The position numbers and the translations under genes are program-made. A DNA stretch of 64,000 nt from Planctomycetales bacterium 10988 (lineage in GTDB: Bacteria; Planctomycetota; Planctomycetia; Pirellulales; Pb10988), in NCBI GenBank assembly GCA_009664345.1, contig CP043547.1, positions 5,174,709 to 5,238,708 on the forward strand, read 5' to 3'. The notes below the pieces were generated by a model. That model was not told the DNA's origin, ran no database searches, and saw only the letters and a list, made by a program, of their open reading frames with translations. Every line of letters begins with the position of its first letter. The stretch's first letter is position 1. Below are positions 11,301 to 18,864 of the stretch, one piece after another.

Positions 11301-11483
11301 GAAGACCCCGCTCCAACCTCGGCACCTTTCACCAGTCCGGTCATTACTTCGAACCCTGAAACCCCGGAAGACCTTCCCTTCGACAACCTGGCGAAGAAAA
11401 AATCCTGGCAAGACGATGCCGACGAGTTCTTCCAATCCGCCGAAGAAATCGACAAACTCTTCAGCGGTTTGGGCATTGAGTAA
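5354..11483 (+). CDS. Giant LEPR-XLL surface protein with ELWxxDGT, Ig-like and FG-GAP repeats (one frameshift)
   Basis: Two overlapping frames (5354-6025 and 5964-11483) form one protein of about 2040 residues if one T is removed from the T8 run at 5975-5982; the repeat motif L-N-G-T-L-F-F-S-A-N then reads straight through. The N-terminus carries the planctomycete LEPR-XLL type motif (LEQLETRHLLS) found on large exported proteins. Next come about 15 ELWxxDGT repeats (to about 7750), predicted beta-propellers; then nine Ig-like (Big_12-like) domains with the pattern FTFxFSExVxxFxxxDI (7750-10340); then six FG-GAP/VCBS-like repeats with Ca-binding D-V-N-G-D-G and G-G-G-P-H motifs (10360-11250); then a short acidic tail. 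The likely role is adhesion, cell-surface structure or polysaccharide binding. The 5' two thirds are AT-rich, the last third clearly richer in GC. Whether it is intact in the organism depends on the frameshift. Confidence 0.88.
5975..5982 (+). other. T8 homopolymer at the frameshift
   Basis: Eight T residues. Seven would keep the surface-protein frame, as in sibling repeats such as the T7 run near 6551-6557. Candidates are a sequencing error, a disabling mutation, slipped-strand phase variation, or transcriptional slippage. Confidence 0.85.
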
Positions 11484-11605
11484 GACATTTTCTTGAAGAA
11501 GAAACCCTCCACAAACCCCATCTCATCTCACAATGTTTGACAAATGCCCATACTTGTTTTTTGGGGACGGTAGAAAATGTAGAATTAAGTACTATCTACG
11601 GCATT

Positions 11606-11700
11606 TGAACCGAGTCCTGCCGGTGGCATAGTAACTCTAGTTTTGGCCCCCTTTTGAAGAAGGCAACCGATGCCCTGCAAGTGAGATTCACCTAAGCAGA
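11606..11700 (+). ncRNA. Candidate structured RNA element, copy 2
   Basis: Aligns with 4956-5050 in the same orientation. Equivalent pairings: GGTG 11622-11625 with CACC 11689-11692; AAC(T) 11633-11636 with (A)GTT 11639-11642; CCTT 11650-11653 with AAGG 11660-11663 around TTGAAG; CTGC 11675-11678 with GCAG 11696-11699. The 15-nt block AACCGATGCCCTGCA is at 11665-11679. The element ends 66 nt before the amylase ATG, a distance fitting a 5' leader, and lies about 120 nt after the stop of the giant surface gene. Confidence 0.5.
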
Positions 11701-11766
11701 TATTCACGATACTCCGCTTATTGCTCACCTTCCTGGTACACCGGTATTTGACACAGGGGATTTGCG

Positions 11767-13707
11767 ATGATGAAGCGTTCGTTCGTGGTGGCTCTTTTAG
11801 TTTTCGCGATATCCAGCGAACTTATGGCCAATCCCTGGAACGGAAAGGTAGTCCTACAGGCGTACTGGTGGGATTGCTGGAACAATGACCATCCCAATGA
11901 CTGGTATACCTATCTCGCCAAGCTTTCGCCTCGGCTCAAGGCCATGGGATTTGATGGCATTTGGGTGCCTTCCCCCTGCAAAGGGGCTGCGGGTACCAAC
12001 GACATGGGCTTTACCCCGTTTGACTACTATGACCTGGGTGATAAACACCAGAAGGGAACCACAACGTCAAGGTTTGGCACGAAGGATTCATTCCTCCGGA
12101 TGGTCGCGGTCGCCCACGCAAACGGTCTGGAGGTTTATTCCGAAGTAGTACTCAATCACTGTGGGGGAGGGGATGAAGATCCACAGGCACGGAATAACAA
12201 GCACAAGAAGTTTCGTTATCGCTCATTCTTGGACGCACAGTCGGGACGCTGGCCCAAGGATTGGTGGAACTTCCATCCCAACGACGACCACAATGAAAAT
12301 CATGGAGTTGCCACAGGCGAGCTCGCCGGCCCCGACATCTGTTATCTTGATCACGACCACGGGGGTGGCGGAAATGGAAGGTATATGCTCGATCAGGCCC
12401 GCCAGTGGTTTGTTTGGTACCGCAAGCAGAGCGATGTGGATGGGTTCTGTTTTGATGCCGTCAAGCATTTCCCGGCCTTTGTGGTCGAAGACCTGCTCTA
12501 CAATGCCATGAGAGACCGAAAAGACTTCTTCGCGGTCGGGGAGTTTCTCGGCTCGGGTCAACAACTCGATCAGTGGGTCGACTTTACCAAGAACCGATGT
12601 GGCACTTTCGACTTCGGGTTTCGCAGCAATTTGGCTCAGGTCGTAAATGACGGTGGGTTCTATAAGATGGGTATGCTGCCGGACTCTCAGCAGTCAAACC
12701 GCCTAAAGACGGTGCCATTCATCAACAATCACGACACTTGGCGAGGCTGGTTCTGGGACTCTAATCCGGGCTCCAATAAGCACGATGACCGAGACGGTGA
12801 TTGGCGGCAGAACAAAGATGAGGAGGTTGGCCCCACGATCGACCCGGACAATCCACGAGCGGACGTCGCCTACGCTGCGGCGTTCGCCGTCGATGGCAGC
12901 CCGATGGTCTTCTACGAGGATCTCTTTCGGAATTTCGATGGAGATACCCGCTATGACGCCAATCCCGAGACCCATCCCACACGGAAGTACCTCGAAAATC
13001 TCGTTTGGTGCCATCAGAAGCTCAATTTTAAGAATAGCAAGTATCGCATCCCCTTTCGAGGCTCTGACGACCTCCTGGTCATAGAAAGGGCCGGGAAAGC
13101 GATTATCGGGCTCAATGATCACGGAACCGAAGCCCAACATGTAACCGTCCAAACCAGTTTTGGGGCAGAGGTGAAACTGCATGACTATAGCGGCTCGACT
13201 TCGGGCGACGTGACCACCGATGCCGACGGCAAAGTTCACCTCTCCGTCCCCCCAATGTCATACGCAATTTGGGGTCCGACTGGAATTAGCGGAGGCTTTC
13301 AGCCAGCCAAACGTCGTACGACCCAGGAATTTCAAATGGACGATGACCTGGGCGACAGCGAATCTACCTCATTGCAATATGGTGGAAAAATTGCCGCCGA
13401 CCAATACCGCACGGCAGGCTCGGTCTGGATCGCCAAAGACACTCCGGTGAAAGTGTGGCTATACACCGATGGGCTCCGCCGAGCTCAGCTGCAAATCTTG
13501 AAGCCTGCAGCCGACGGCAGCAAAGCGAGCAATCAAAGTTGGCAAGTGTCAGGTCCTGCCGACAACCACAGCCCACTCTATCTAGAGTTTACGGCTGATC
13601 GGGAAGGCTACTATCAACTACAGGGAAAGCTCGATACGGGTGAAGCATCGTCTCTGGCCTGGCTCAAGGTTGAATATGAGGCTCCGGCAGAATCGGACAA
13701 GTTCTAG
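11767..13707 (+). CDS. Exported GH13 alpha-amylase with altered conserved residues
   Basis: A 646-residue protein with a signal peptide (FVVALLVFAISSELMA). The GH13 barrel begins VLQAYWWDCW. Region I reads E-V-V-L-N-H (126-131), region II G-F-C-F-D-A-V-K-H (226-234), region III A-V-G-E-F (256-260), region IV F-I-N-N-H-D (318-323). The three catalytic acids are present: nucleophile Asp230, acid/base Glu259 and Asp323. Two near-invariant positions differ: region I has Glu126 where Asp is usual, and the Arg two residues before the nucleophile is Cys228. After the barrel (from about residue 470) are beta domains, including a C-terminal tract from about 500 resembling the extra domain of some bacterial amylases. 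It would hydrolyse alpha-1,4-glucans outside the cell. A copy of the structured element lies just upstream, which may regulate it. The family is certain, full activity is not. Confidence 0.92.
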   Translation: MMKRSFVVALLVFAISSELMANPWNGKVVLQAYWWDCWNNDHPNDWYTYLAKLSPRLKAMGFDGIWVPSPCKGAAGTNDMGFTPFDYYDLGDKHQKGTTTSRFGTKDSFLRMVAVAHANGLEVYSEVVLNHCGGGDEDPQARNNKHKKFRYRSFLDAQSGRWPKDWWNFHPNDDHNENHGVATGELAGPDICYLDHDHGGGGNGRYMLDQARQWFVWYRKQSDVDGFCFDAVKHFPAFVVEDLLYNAMRDRKDFFAVGEFLGSGQQLDQWVDFTKNRCGTFDFGFRSNLAQVVNDGGFYKMGMLPDSQQSNRLKTVPFINNHDTWRGWFWDSNPGSNKHDDRDGDWRQNKDEEVGPTIDPDNPRADVAYAAAFAVDGSPMVFYEDLFRNFDGDTRYDANPETHPTRKYLENLVWCHQKLNFKNSKYRIPFRGSDDLLVIERAGKAIIGLNDHGTEAQHVTVQTSFGAEVKLHDYSGSTSGDVTTDADGKVHLSVPPMSYAIWGPTGISGGFQPAKRRTTQEFQMDDDLGDSESTSLQYGGKIAADQYRTAGSVWIAKDTPVKVWLYTDGLRRAQLQILKPAADGSKASNQSWQVSGPADNHSPLYLEFTADREGYYQLQGKLDTGEASSLAWLKVEYEAPAESDKF

Positions 13708-13948
13708 CATCCGTGGTTTGTTCAGTGCCACAGATACGCGGATCCTAGGCAGAGGCAGGGCTCTAATTCTTGTGGAAAGTTTGTGGAAAATGGAGTCGAA
13801 AAACTAATTGTCCACCAGGATTTGACATGAAATGGCATGAAAAGGAATGATTTTCTAAAATAAGTTATGTCAATGACTTGCGTCATAAATCGTTGATTCA
13901 AAAGGGGTTAGGAAAAGGCTGATTTCGTTTCCTGTCCTCTCCGCTCTG
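13708..13948. other. Intergenic DNA between amylase and strong terminator
   Basis: 240 nt with no credible gene. The 3' part (13925-13945) ends TTCCTGTCCTCTCCGCT, which resembles the 3' end of a bacterial tRNA-Ser (acceptor strand plus discriminator), but no matching 5' half (GGAGAGG) or proper T-arm stem is present upstream. It could be a tRNA-end relic such as an integration-site remnant. Confidence 0.25.
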
Positions 13949-14005
13949 AAAGGCTCGTCCTAAAGCACTGCTGTCTGGCAGTGCTTTAGGACGAGCCTTT
14001 TTCTT
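13949..14005 (+). terminator. Very strong Rho-independent terminator
   Basis: A perfect 23-bp inverted repeat: left arm 13949-13971, loop TGTCTG 13972-13977, right arm 13978-14000, followed by T-rich DNA (TTCTTT). It is 240 nt past the amylase stop, unusually far, and directly follows the tRNA-end-like sequence, so it may have ended a different short transcript. The symmetric arms (AAA on the left, TTT on the right) would let it work on both strands. Confidence 0.85.
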
Positions 14006-14141
14006 TGGGATAGTCTTCATGTAGTCAATTGAAAATAAAACATTCTAAATCCATTCACTAGACGTTACTCCTTTCGATTGTTTTCGGTTTGTTCTGTGTC
14101 AGTTCAGACAGAATACGAACAACTCGTTTGGAGAAATGCAA

Positions 14142-14583
14142 ATGAATGAAGATAAATTGATAGCGTTTCGTATTCGGTGGACTTTCGTTAATTGGCGGTG
14201 TTTTTGCACTTCTTGCTTGGATTGGTATCGTCATCTCTCTGGGAATCTTCCAGCCAGATCATAACAATCAAATAAGCGAGATCCTTCTTTGGGGCTCTTG
14301 TGGAATCCTTTCTTTGACTGGCTATCTCATTTGGGCCAACTGGATTATCTACACGATTCGTGGGAAATTTCTGTTTCTGTCTTCCAATCTTTTGCTGTCA
14401 TTATCCCTCTTCAACCATTTAGGCTGGATGATTTTCTTTCCATTTCTCAGAGGGACAAATCTGCTCGAGTTTATTCAGGGACTTCCCCTCATCTTTCTTT
14501 GGCTGCTCTACAACATTTTGCTGGTGAGTATTTTGCTATATCATGTTTATCAGTGTAAAAAAGATGGTCTGGAAGCGATTTAA
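14142..14583 (+). pseudogene. Frameshifted small membrane protein
   Basis: ATG at 14142 follows GGAG with an 8-nt gap and starts M-N-E-D-K-L-I-A-F. After the TTT at about 14166 the coding frame shifts by one base; removing one T gives a continuous protein of about 146 residues ending at the TAA at 14581-14583. The joined product has four predicted membrane segments (for example G-G-V-F-A-L-L-A-W-I-G-I-V-I-S, G-I-L-S-L-T-G-Y-L-I-W and L-I-F-L-W-L-L-Y-N-I-L-L-V) and a polar C-terminal tail. I do not recognise the family. The preceding terminator hairpin isolates it from the amylase. As read it is broken; a sequencing error in a T run would restore it. Confidence 0.55.
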
Positions 14584-14657
14584 AGGGAGGCTTCCTACGA
14601 TAAACAGAAGCTTGGATGCCGAGGGTGATTCGAGAACCCGCTGGCTGGGAGATAGCG

Positions 14658-15035
14658 ATGAACGAGGCGGAGATGAGATCGCTGGTTAAAGATCAGTTAG
14701 CGGCGTTTCAAGATCAGCGTGCAATGGGGGCCATCCGGCAATGGACATTGTTGGTTGAACCGGCACCGAATGGTTGGTTGCTTTATCGCATTGGGGAAGA
14801 TTTAGGAATCGCCTATTCGCTGGACGAGAGTTGGCAGGAAACACCTTGGGCGGTGGTCGATGGCTTCAGTGTCGATGACCCGGTGGTCCGGACCTATTGT
14901 CCCGATTTAGAAGACGCCGTTTGTGATGTCATCTATGACGGGAACCCTCCCCCTCGGCAAACCGAACTCGATGCCCGCCAAGCCATGATGGAAAAAGCCC
15001 TCCAAAAACGAAAACGAAAACGAAAAGGAAAGTAA
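14658..15035 (+). CDS. Small hypothetical protein with basic tail
   Basis: About 125 residues from ATG 14658, chosen because GGGAG lies 6-7 nt upstream; an in-frame upstream ATG at 14616 lacks such a site. The protein is mixed alpha/beta by appearance, with W-x-L-L-V-E-P and a central acidic patch, and no signal peptide or membrane segment. It ends in a Lys/Arg tail (K-R-K-R-K-R-K-G-K) encoded by a run of AAACGA repeats, which could bind nucleic acid or reflect repeat slippage. It converges with the HEAT-like gene, with 10 nt between stops. No family recognised. Confidence 0.65.
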   Translation: MNEAEMRSLVKDQLAAFQDQRAMGAIRQWTLLVEPAPNGWLLYRIGEDLGIAYSLDESWQETPWAVVDGFSVDDPVVRTYCPDLEDAVCDVIYDGNPPPRQTELDARQAMMEKALQKRKRKRKGK

Positions 15036-15045
15036 ATTCTTCCCA

Positions 15046-16722
15046 TTACTCTCTTTCTTCTCTCAATTTTCGAGCCATCTCTTCATTTTGTTTTACCACA
15101 TCTTGCCAGAGAGGTAGTTTATATTTTTTGGCAAGCGGAACAAACTTATCAGGGACGGCAAACACTACCCCACAATCTCCTGTTTCTACTTCCAACTCGA
15201 TGTATCGTTCTTGATGTCCCTCTCTTTCTAATACCAGGTTCAATAAGTTCAAAACGGCATCGATATCATAGAGCTTACTGGTAAGCCAGCCATCAAGATC
15301 CTTTGCATGACATTGATAAAGTCTTCCCTGACTGATGAGTTTAATTGTTGAATAGGATTTCTTTTTCTTCTCTTTACTCCGATGCCACTCCTCAATACAG
15401 CCTTCAATGTTCAACTTCCCCTGTGATATCTCTGCTAATTGATAGATAAGTAGGTCATGTCGGACAATTCTCCCAGGGTGTTCAAAGATGGTCATGATAC
15501 CAGAAGCATATAATCCGTCTCTGAGGGAATAATTTTCAGTCGGATCAAAACTTGTTTCGCAATAAACAGGTTCCCCATTTACTCCGAAGAATTCCTGTTT
15601 GTGATAGTTTTCTTTAACTTGTTGATAAACTTGATCAGGAGTTGTTTGAACAATCTTCTTTTCCAGAAGTTCTTCCATAAAAGTAAAGAAGTCGAGACCG
15701 TTAAGCTTCCAATAAACCCAGTCTTTTGTCCATGCATCTAAGGATTCAAGGTTGTCTTGAATAAATTGTCTTCCTCGATCCCCAAAAGTATCCCAAATCA
15801 TACTCACAACACGTTCATCGATACTGGATGGAAACTTGCGATACAGTGGTTCCTTCGCTTTTTCAATGATTTGTTCAAAATCTCCCTCGCTAGCATAAGC
15901 CCTTAAAAGTGGTAAATACCTTCCTAACGTTTCCTCGTTGAAGGATTGCAAGGCCAATTGAACAGCTTGCCTTGGCTTTGATTTACCCATCTCCATGAGT
16001 ATGCCATACCGGGTTGAAAAAGTTTCCGCCTTATTGAAACTTTTCTCGAAATCGGGGCCATAAGATTCTATCGGCTGTGGAGGAGGGACAATCTTCCTAA
16101 GGTTTCTCTTGATGGCATGTAGATTAGAGGATTTTCCACTCTCTGCGATCTGGGTCATTTTTTCTACAATATCGGTAATTCCAGAATACATGCTCTCATT
16201 AAGTTGTTCGCTTGGAAATGTAAAGTAGGTGCAAATAGGAGCCGCATGCTGAACGACAAAATACTCCTCATCTGAAAGAAGTTTGATCAATTTCTGACGA
16301 AAACTTTCGTCATTAAAATTGATCTTCCAGCCGTAAGAATGAATTGAGCCAAGTGTGGCGGAACGCTCTTCAGAATTTTGTAAGTCTAACAGTTGACTGA
16401 TGATTTTTAGACCAAAATTGTCTCCAAGATAGAGAAGCCCCATCGCTGCTCCGCAGCGAGCCTTCAATGCTTGTGATTCATCCAAGGCAATCTCTCGAAG
16501 CTCAGGGTGTGCCCGATCTTTACAAATCGTAAGAACAAGCCTTTCGTCTTCATTAAGTGAACCCCTGTTTCTCAGTTTTTCTAAGACAACCTGATATTCT
16601 TTCTCAAGTTGTTCCTGAAACTCTTCTCGGGCATTTTGAATTTCCGCTGGGTCGGTGATTTCGAAAGGGGTGAGATTGAAAGGAAGGTCCGGAGTCGGGG
16701 ATTCTTGATTAGTATCACTCAT
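15046..16722 (-). CDS. HEAT-like repeat protein, paralogue A
   Basis: A 558-residue cytosolic-looking protein (no signal peptide, no membrane segment). ATG 16722 is preceded by AGAGG. It begins M-S-D-T-N-Q-E-S-P-T and has a helical-repeat body, with the tract A-R-C-G-A-A-M-G-L-L-Y-L-G-D-N-F-G-L typical of HEAT-like adaptor folds. The C-terminal region (L-L-N-L-V-L-E-R-E-G-H-Q-E-R-Y) is shared with the neighbour. The two paralogues are a tandem duplication, nearly identical over about 80 nt (16380-16460 versus 18300-18380) and diverged in the middle. The gene is AT-rich compared with genes beyond 18.8 kb. Function is unknown; HEAT-like proteins usually mediate protein-protein contacts. Confidence 0.75.
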   Translation of the reverse strand: MSDTNQESPTPDLPFNLTPFEITDPAEIQNAREEFQEQLEKEYQVVLEKLRNRGSLNEDERLVLTICKDRAHPELREIALDESQALKARCGAAMGLLYLGDNFGLKIISQLLDLQNSEERSATLGSIHSYGWKINFNDESFRQKLIKLLSDEEYFVVQHAAPICTYFTFPSEQLNESMYSGITDIVEKMTQIAESGKSSNLHAIKRNLRKIVPPPQPIESYGPDFEKSFNKAETFSTRYGILMEMGKSKPRQAVQLALQSFNEETLGRYLPLLRAYASEGDFEQIIEKAKEPLYRKFPSSIDERVVSMIWDTFGDRGRQFIQDNLESLDAWTKDWVYWKLNGLDFFTFMEELLEKKIVQTTPDQVYQQVKENYHKQEFFGVNGEPVYCETSFDPTENYSLRDGLYASGIMTIFEHPGRIVRHDLLIYQLAEISQGKLNIEGCIEEWHRSKEKKKKSYSTIKLISQGRLYQCHAKDLDGWLTSKLYDIDAVLNLLNLVLEREGHQERYIELEVETGDCGVVFAVPDKFVPLAKKYKLPLWQDVVKQNEEMARKLREERE

Positions 16723-16761
16723 GAATGCCTCTGATGGGTCAATAAATGGGTTTACAAACTT

Positions 16762-18645
16762 CTATTCTTTTTCTTCCCTCAATTCTCGATACCGTTCTTC
16801 CATTGCTTTTAATGTATCTTTCCATAAAGAAATTTTATACTTTCTGGCAAGTGGAACGAATTTTTCTGGATCAGCGAATACAATTCCAAAAGCGTAATCC
16901 GAGAGGCCAAGATCGATGAATCTTTCTTGATGGCCTTCTCGTTCGAGGACCAAATTAAGAAGGTCGATGACGGGATCAAGATCAAAGACCGTTCCGGTAT
17001 AGGGCCCCTCTGCATTTCTGGTTTGAACTTGATAGAGTTTACCTAGGCTCACAAGTTTAATGGTTGAAACATATTTAATCTCTTCGTGATCAACCGGATT
17101 CCATTCTTCGGCACAGGCTTCAATCTTTAATTTTCCCCGCGAATGGTTGGCTAATTTGTAAATAAGAAAGTTATGCTCAGCAAACTCATCGTCAGGAAAG
17201 AGAGACTCATAATACGTCTTTTCGCAATACATCGCATCTCGAAATGAATAAGCTTCACTGGGATCAAATCTATCACCCCCGTAGGCCTCTTCTCCATTAT
17301 AATTTCGGGTTTTCCTTCTCCGAATATTTTCCATTATAGTTGGGAGTAAGTTTTGTGGAGATGTCTGTAAAATGCCCGCTTGGTATAATTCTTCTGTAAA
17401 GCGAAAAAAGTCGTGTTGACGGACCGTCCAGTATTCGAAAGTCCCGTAGTCCTGAGGATCATCCAAACATTGATCGATAAATTCTCTTCCTTGAGCCCCT
17501 AATTTATCGATACAGAAGTTTATTAATTCTATTTCTGGAGCACCCTGATGCCTAGCTCTTTCTAACTCTTCTTTTAGATAAGGTAGTAGTCTTTCAAAAT
17601 CCGATTCCTCGGCAAGTTGATAAATCATCGTTCGATAGAAAGAGAATGGTTCTTTTTTAAGGTATTCGATGACGAGATCTATTGCTTTTTTGGGATTGAT
17701 ATTCCCTATCCCTCTTAAAAGATTGCTGCGAGCTCCTGGCTCCATACGCTTTACAAGTAATTGTTCGAGTAGGTGGATTGTTTTTGGATTGGAAATATCA
17801 GCCAACCTGGAAGCCAGTTGCCGATCTATTTGAGGTGTCTGGTCCGAAAATACTAAATCAAAAATCGATCTTTGGATTGGCTCTGAAAGTTCTGGATCAG
17901 TTAATTTTGCCAAATGCCATACGGCGTCGGATAATCCGTGTCTGAAAGTTCCACTGCGAATATCGTAGCAATAATGGAAGATTGCTCGATTAGCCCGTGC
18001 TGTAGAGGCAATCTTTAGTAGATTGTTTAGAATTTCATTTAGCTCTCCAGGCTCTCCACTTTCTAGAATTTCGGTTAACTTCTCCTCTGTTCCAGGAATT
18101 CCATAATATTGTCTGCCATCAAGCTGTTCTTTCGGTGGAGTATAAAAAGGACAAAGATCCACTGCCCAATGAGGGACCTTCCGATTCTCCTCCGAAAGTA
18201 TTTCTAATAGCTTCTTCCGAAAGTTAGGCTCGCTGAAATCAACCAGCCAGCCGTGAAGATGAAGCACAAGCAAAGTGGAGGATTTTTCTTCCGGAGTTTG
18301 TAAGTCTAACAGTTGGCTGATGATCTTTAGTCCAAAATTGTCGCCAAGATAGAGAAGCCCCATCGCTGCTCCGCGGCGAGCCTTCAATGTTTGTGATTCA
18401 TCTACGGCAATCTCTCGAAGTTCCGGGTGTGCCCGATCTTTACAAACCTCTAAAATAAATTGGTCGTCTTCGTAATTTAGGTATCCACCGCCTAACAGGC
18501 TCTTTAATACAGATTGATACCTCTTGTTGAGTTGTTCATGACACTCTTCCCGGGCCTTTTGAATTTCCGCTGGGTCGGTGATCTCGAGAGGGTTGAGATT
18601 GAAAGGAAGGTCCTGGGTCGGGGATTCTGGGTTGGTGTCGGTCAT
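16762..18645 (-). CDS. HEAT-like repeat protein, paralogue B
   Basis: About 627 residues from ATG 18645. I chose this over the in-frame GTG at 18681 because it is preceded by GAGAGG at 6 nt and gives M-T-D-T-N-P-E-S-P-T, matching the start of paralogue A. It contains the same A-A-M-G-L-L-Y-L-G-D-N repeat segment and the same C-terminal region, but has roughly 70 additional residues in the middle (helical, with A-V-W-H-L-A-K-L and T-I-H-L-L-E-Q-L-L repeats). It lies 39 nt upstream of paralogue A, so they are probably co-transcribed. No function can be assigned; the AT-rich composition matches the rest of this accessory segment. Confidence 0.75.
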   Translation of the reverse strand: MTDTNPESPTQDLPFNLNPLEITDPAEIQKAREECHEQLNKRYQSVLKSLLGGGYLNYEDDQFILEVCKDRAHPELREIAVDESQTLKARRGAAMGLLYLGDNFGLKIISQLLDLQTPEEKSSTLLVLHLHGWLVDFSEPNFRKKLLEILSEENRKVPHWAVDLCPFYTPPKEQLDGRQYYGIPGTEEKLTEILESGEPGELNEILNNLLKIASTARANRAIFHYCYDIRSGTFRHGLSDAVWHLAKLTDPELSEPIQRSIFDLVFSDQTPQIDRQLASRLADISNPKTIHLLEQLLVKRMEPGARSNLLRGIGNINPKKAIDLVIEYLKKEPFSFYRTMIYQLAEESDFERLLPYLKEELERARHQGAPEIELINFCIDKLGAQGREFIDQCLDDPQDYGTFEYWTVRQHDFFRFTEELYQAGILQTSPQNLLPTIMENIRRRKTRNYNGEEAYGGDRFDPSEAYSFRDAMYCEKTYYESLFPDDEFAEHNFLIYKLANHSRGKLKIEACAEEWNPVDHEEIKYVSTIKLVSLGKLYQVQTRNAEGPYTGTVFDLDPVIDLLNLVLEREGHQERFIDLGLSDYAFGIVFADPEKFVPLARKYKISLWKDTLKAMEERYRELREEKE

Positions 18646-18864
18646 AGAAGGCCTCTCGGGTTGGGTGTTCGGGTGGTTCACCTCTTTATAGTAAGCGTAC
18701 GGAGTCTCACCAAGGAAAAAGGCTCACCGATTCAGGGTGAAGTTTTTGCCAAAGGAGGAGGAACTGGGTATGGTAGAAGATTGCCTGAGAAGAAGCAGAG
18801 GAGAAACTTCTTGAGGCTATCTTTAAAATGGATTGAAAAAGTTGGAAAGTAGTACACTGAAAGC

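Noticed and set aside
13830-13945. Complete tRNA-Ser gene
   Set aside because: No 5' acceptor strand, D-arm or anticodon arm, and the T-arm stem does not pair.
18514-18852. 112-codon plus-strand open frame before the ROK gene
   Set aside because: Overlaps the 5' end of HEAT paralogue B on the other strand and has no recognisable product.
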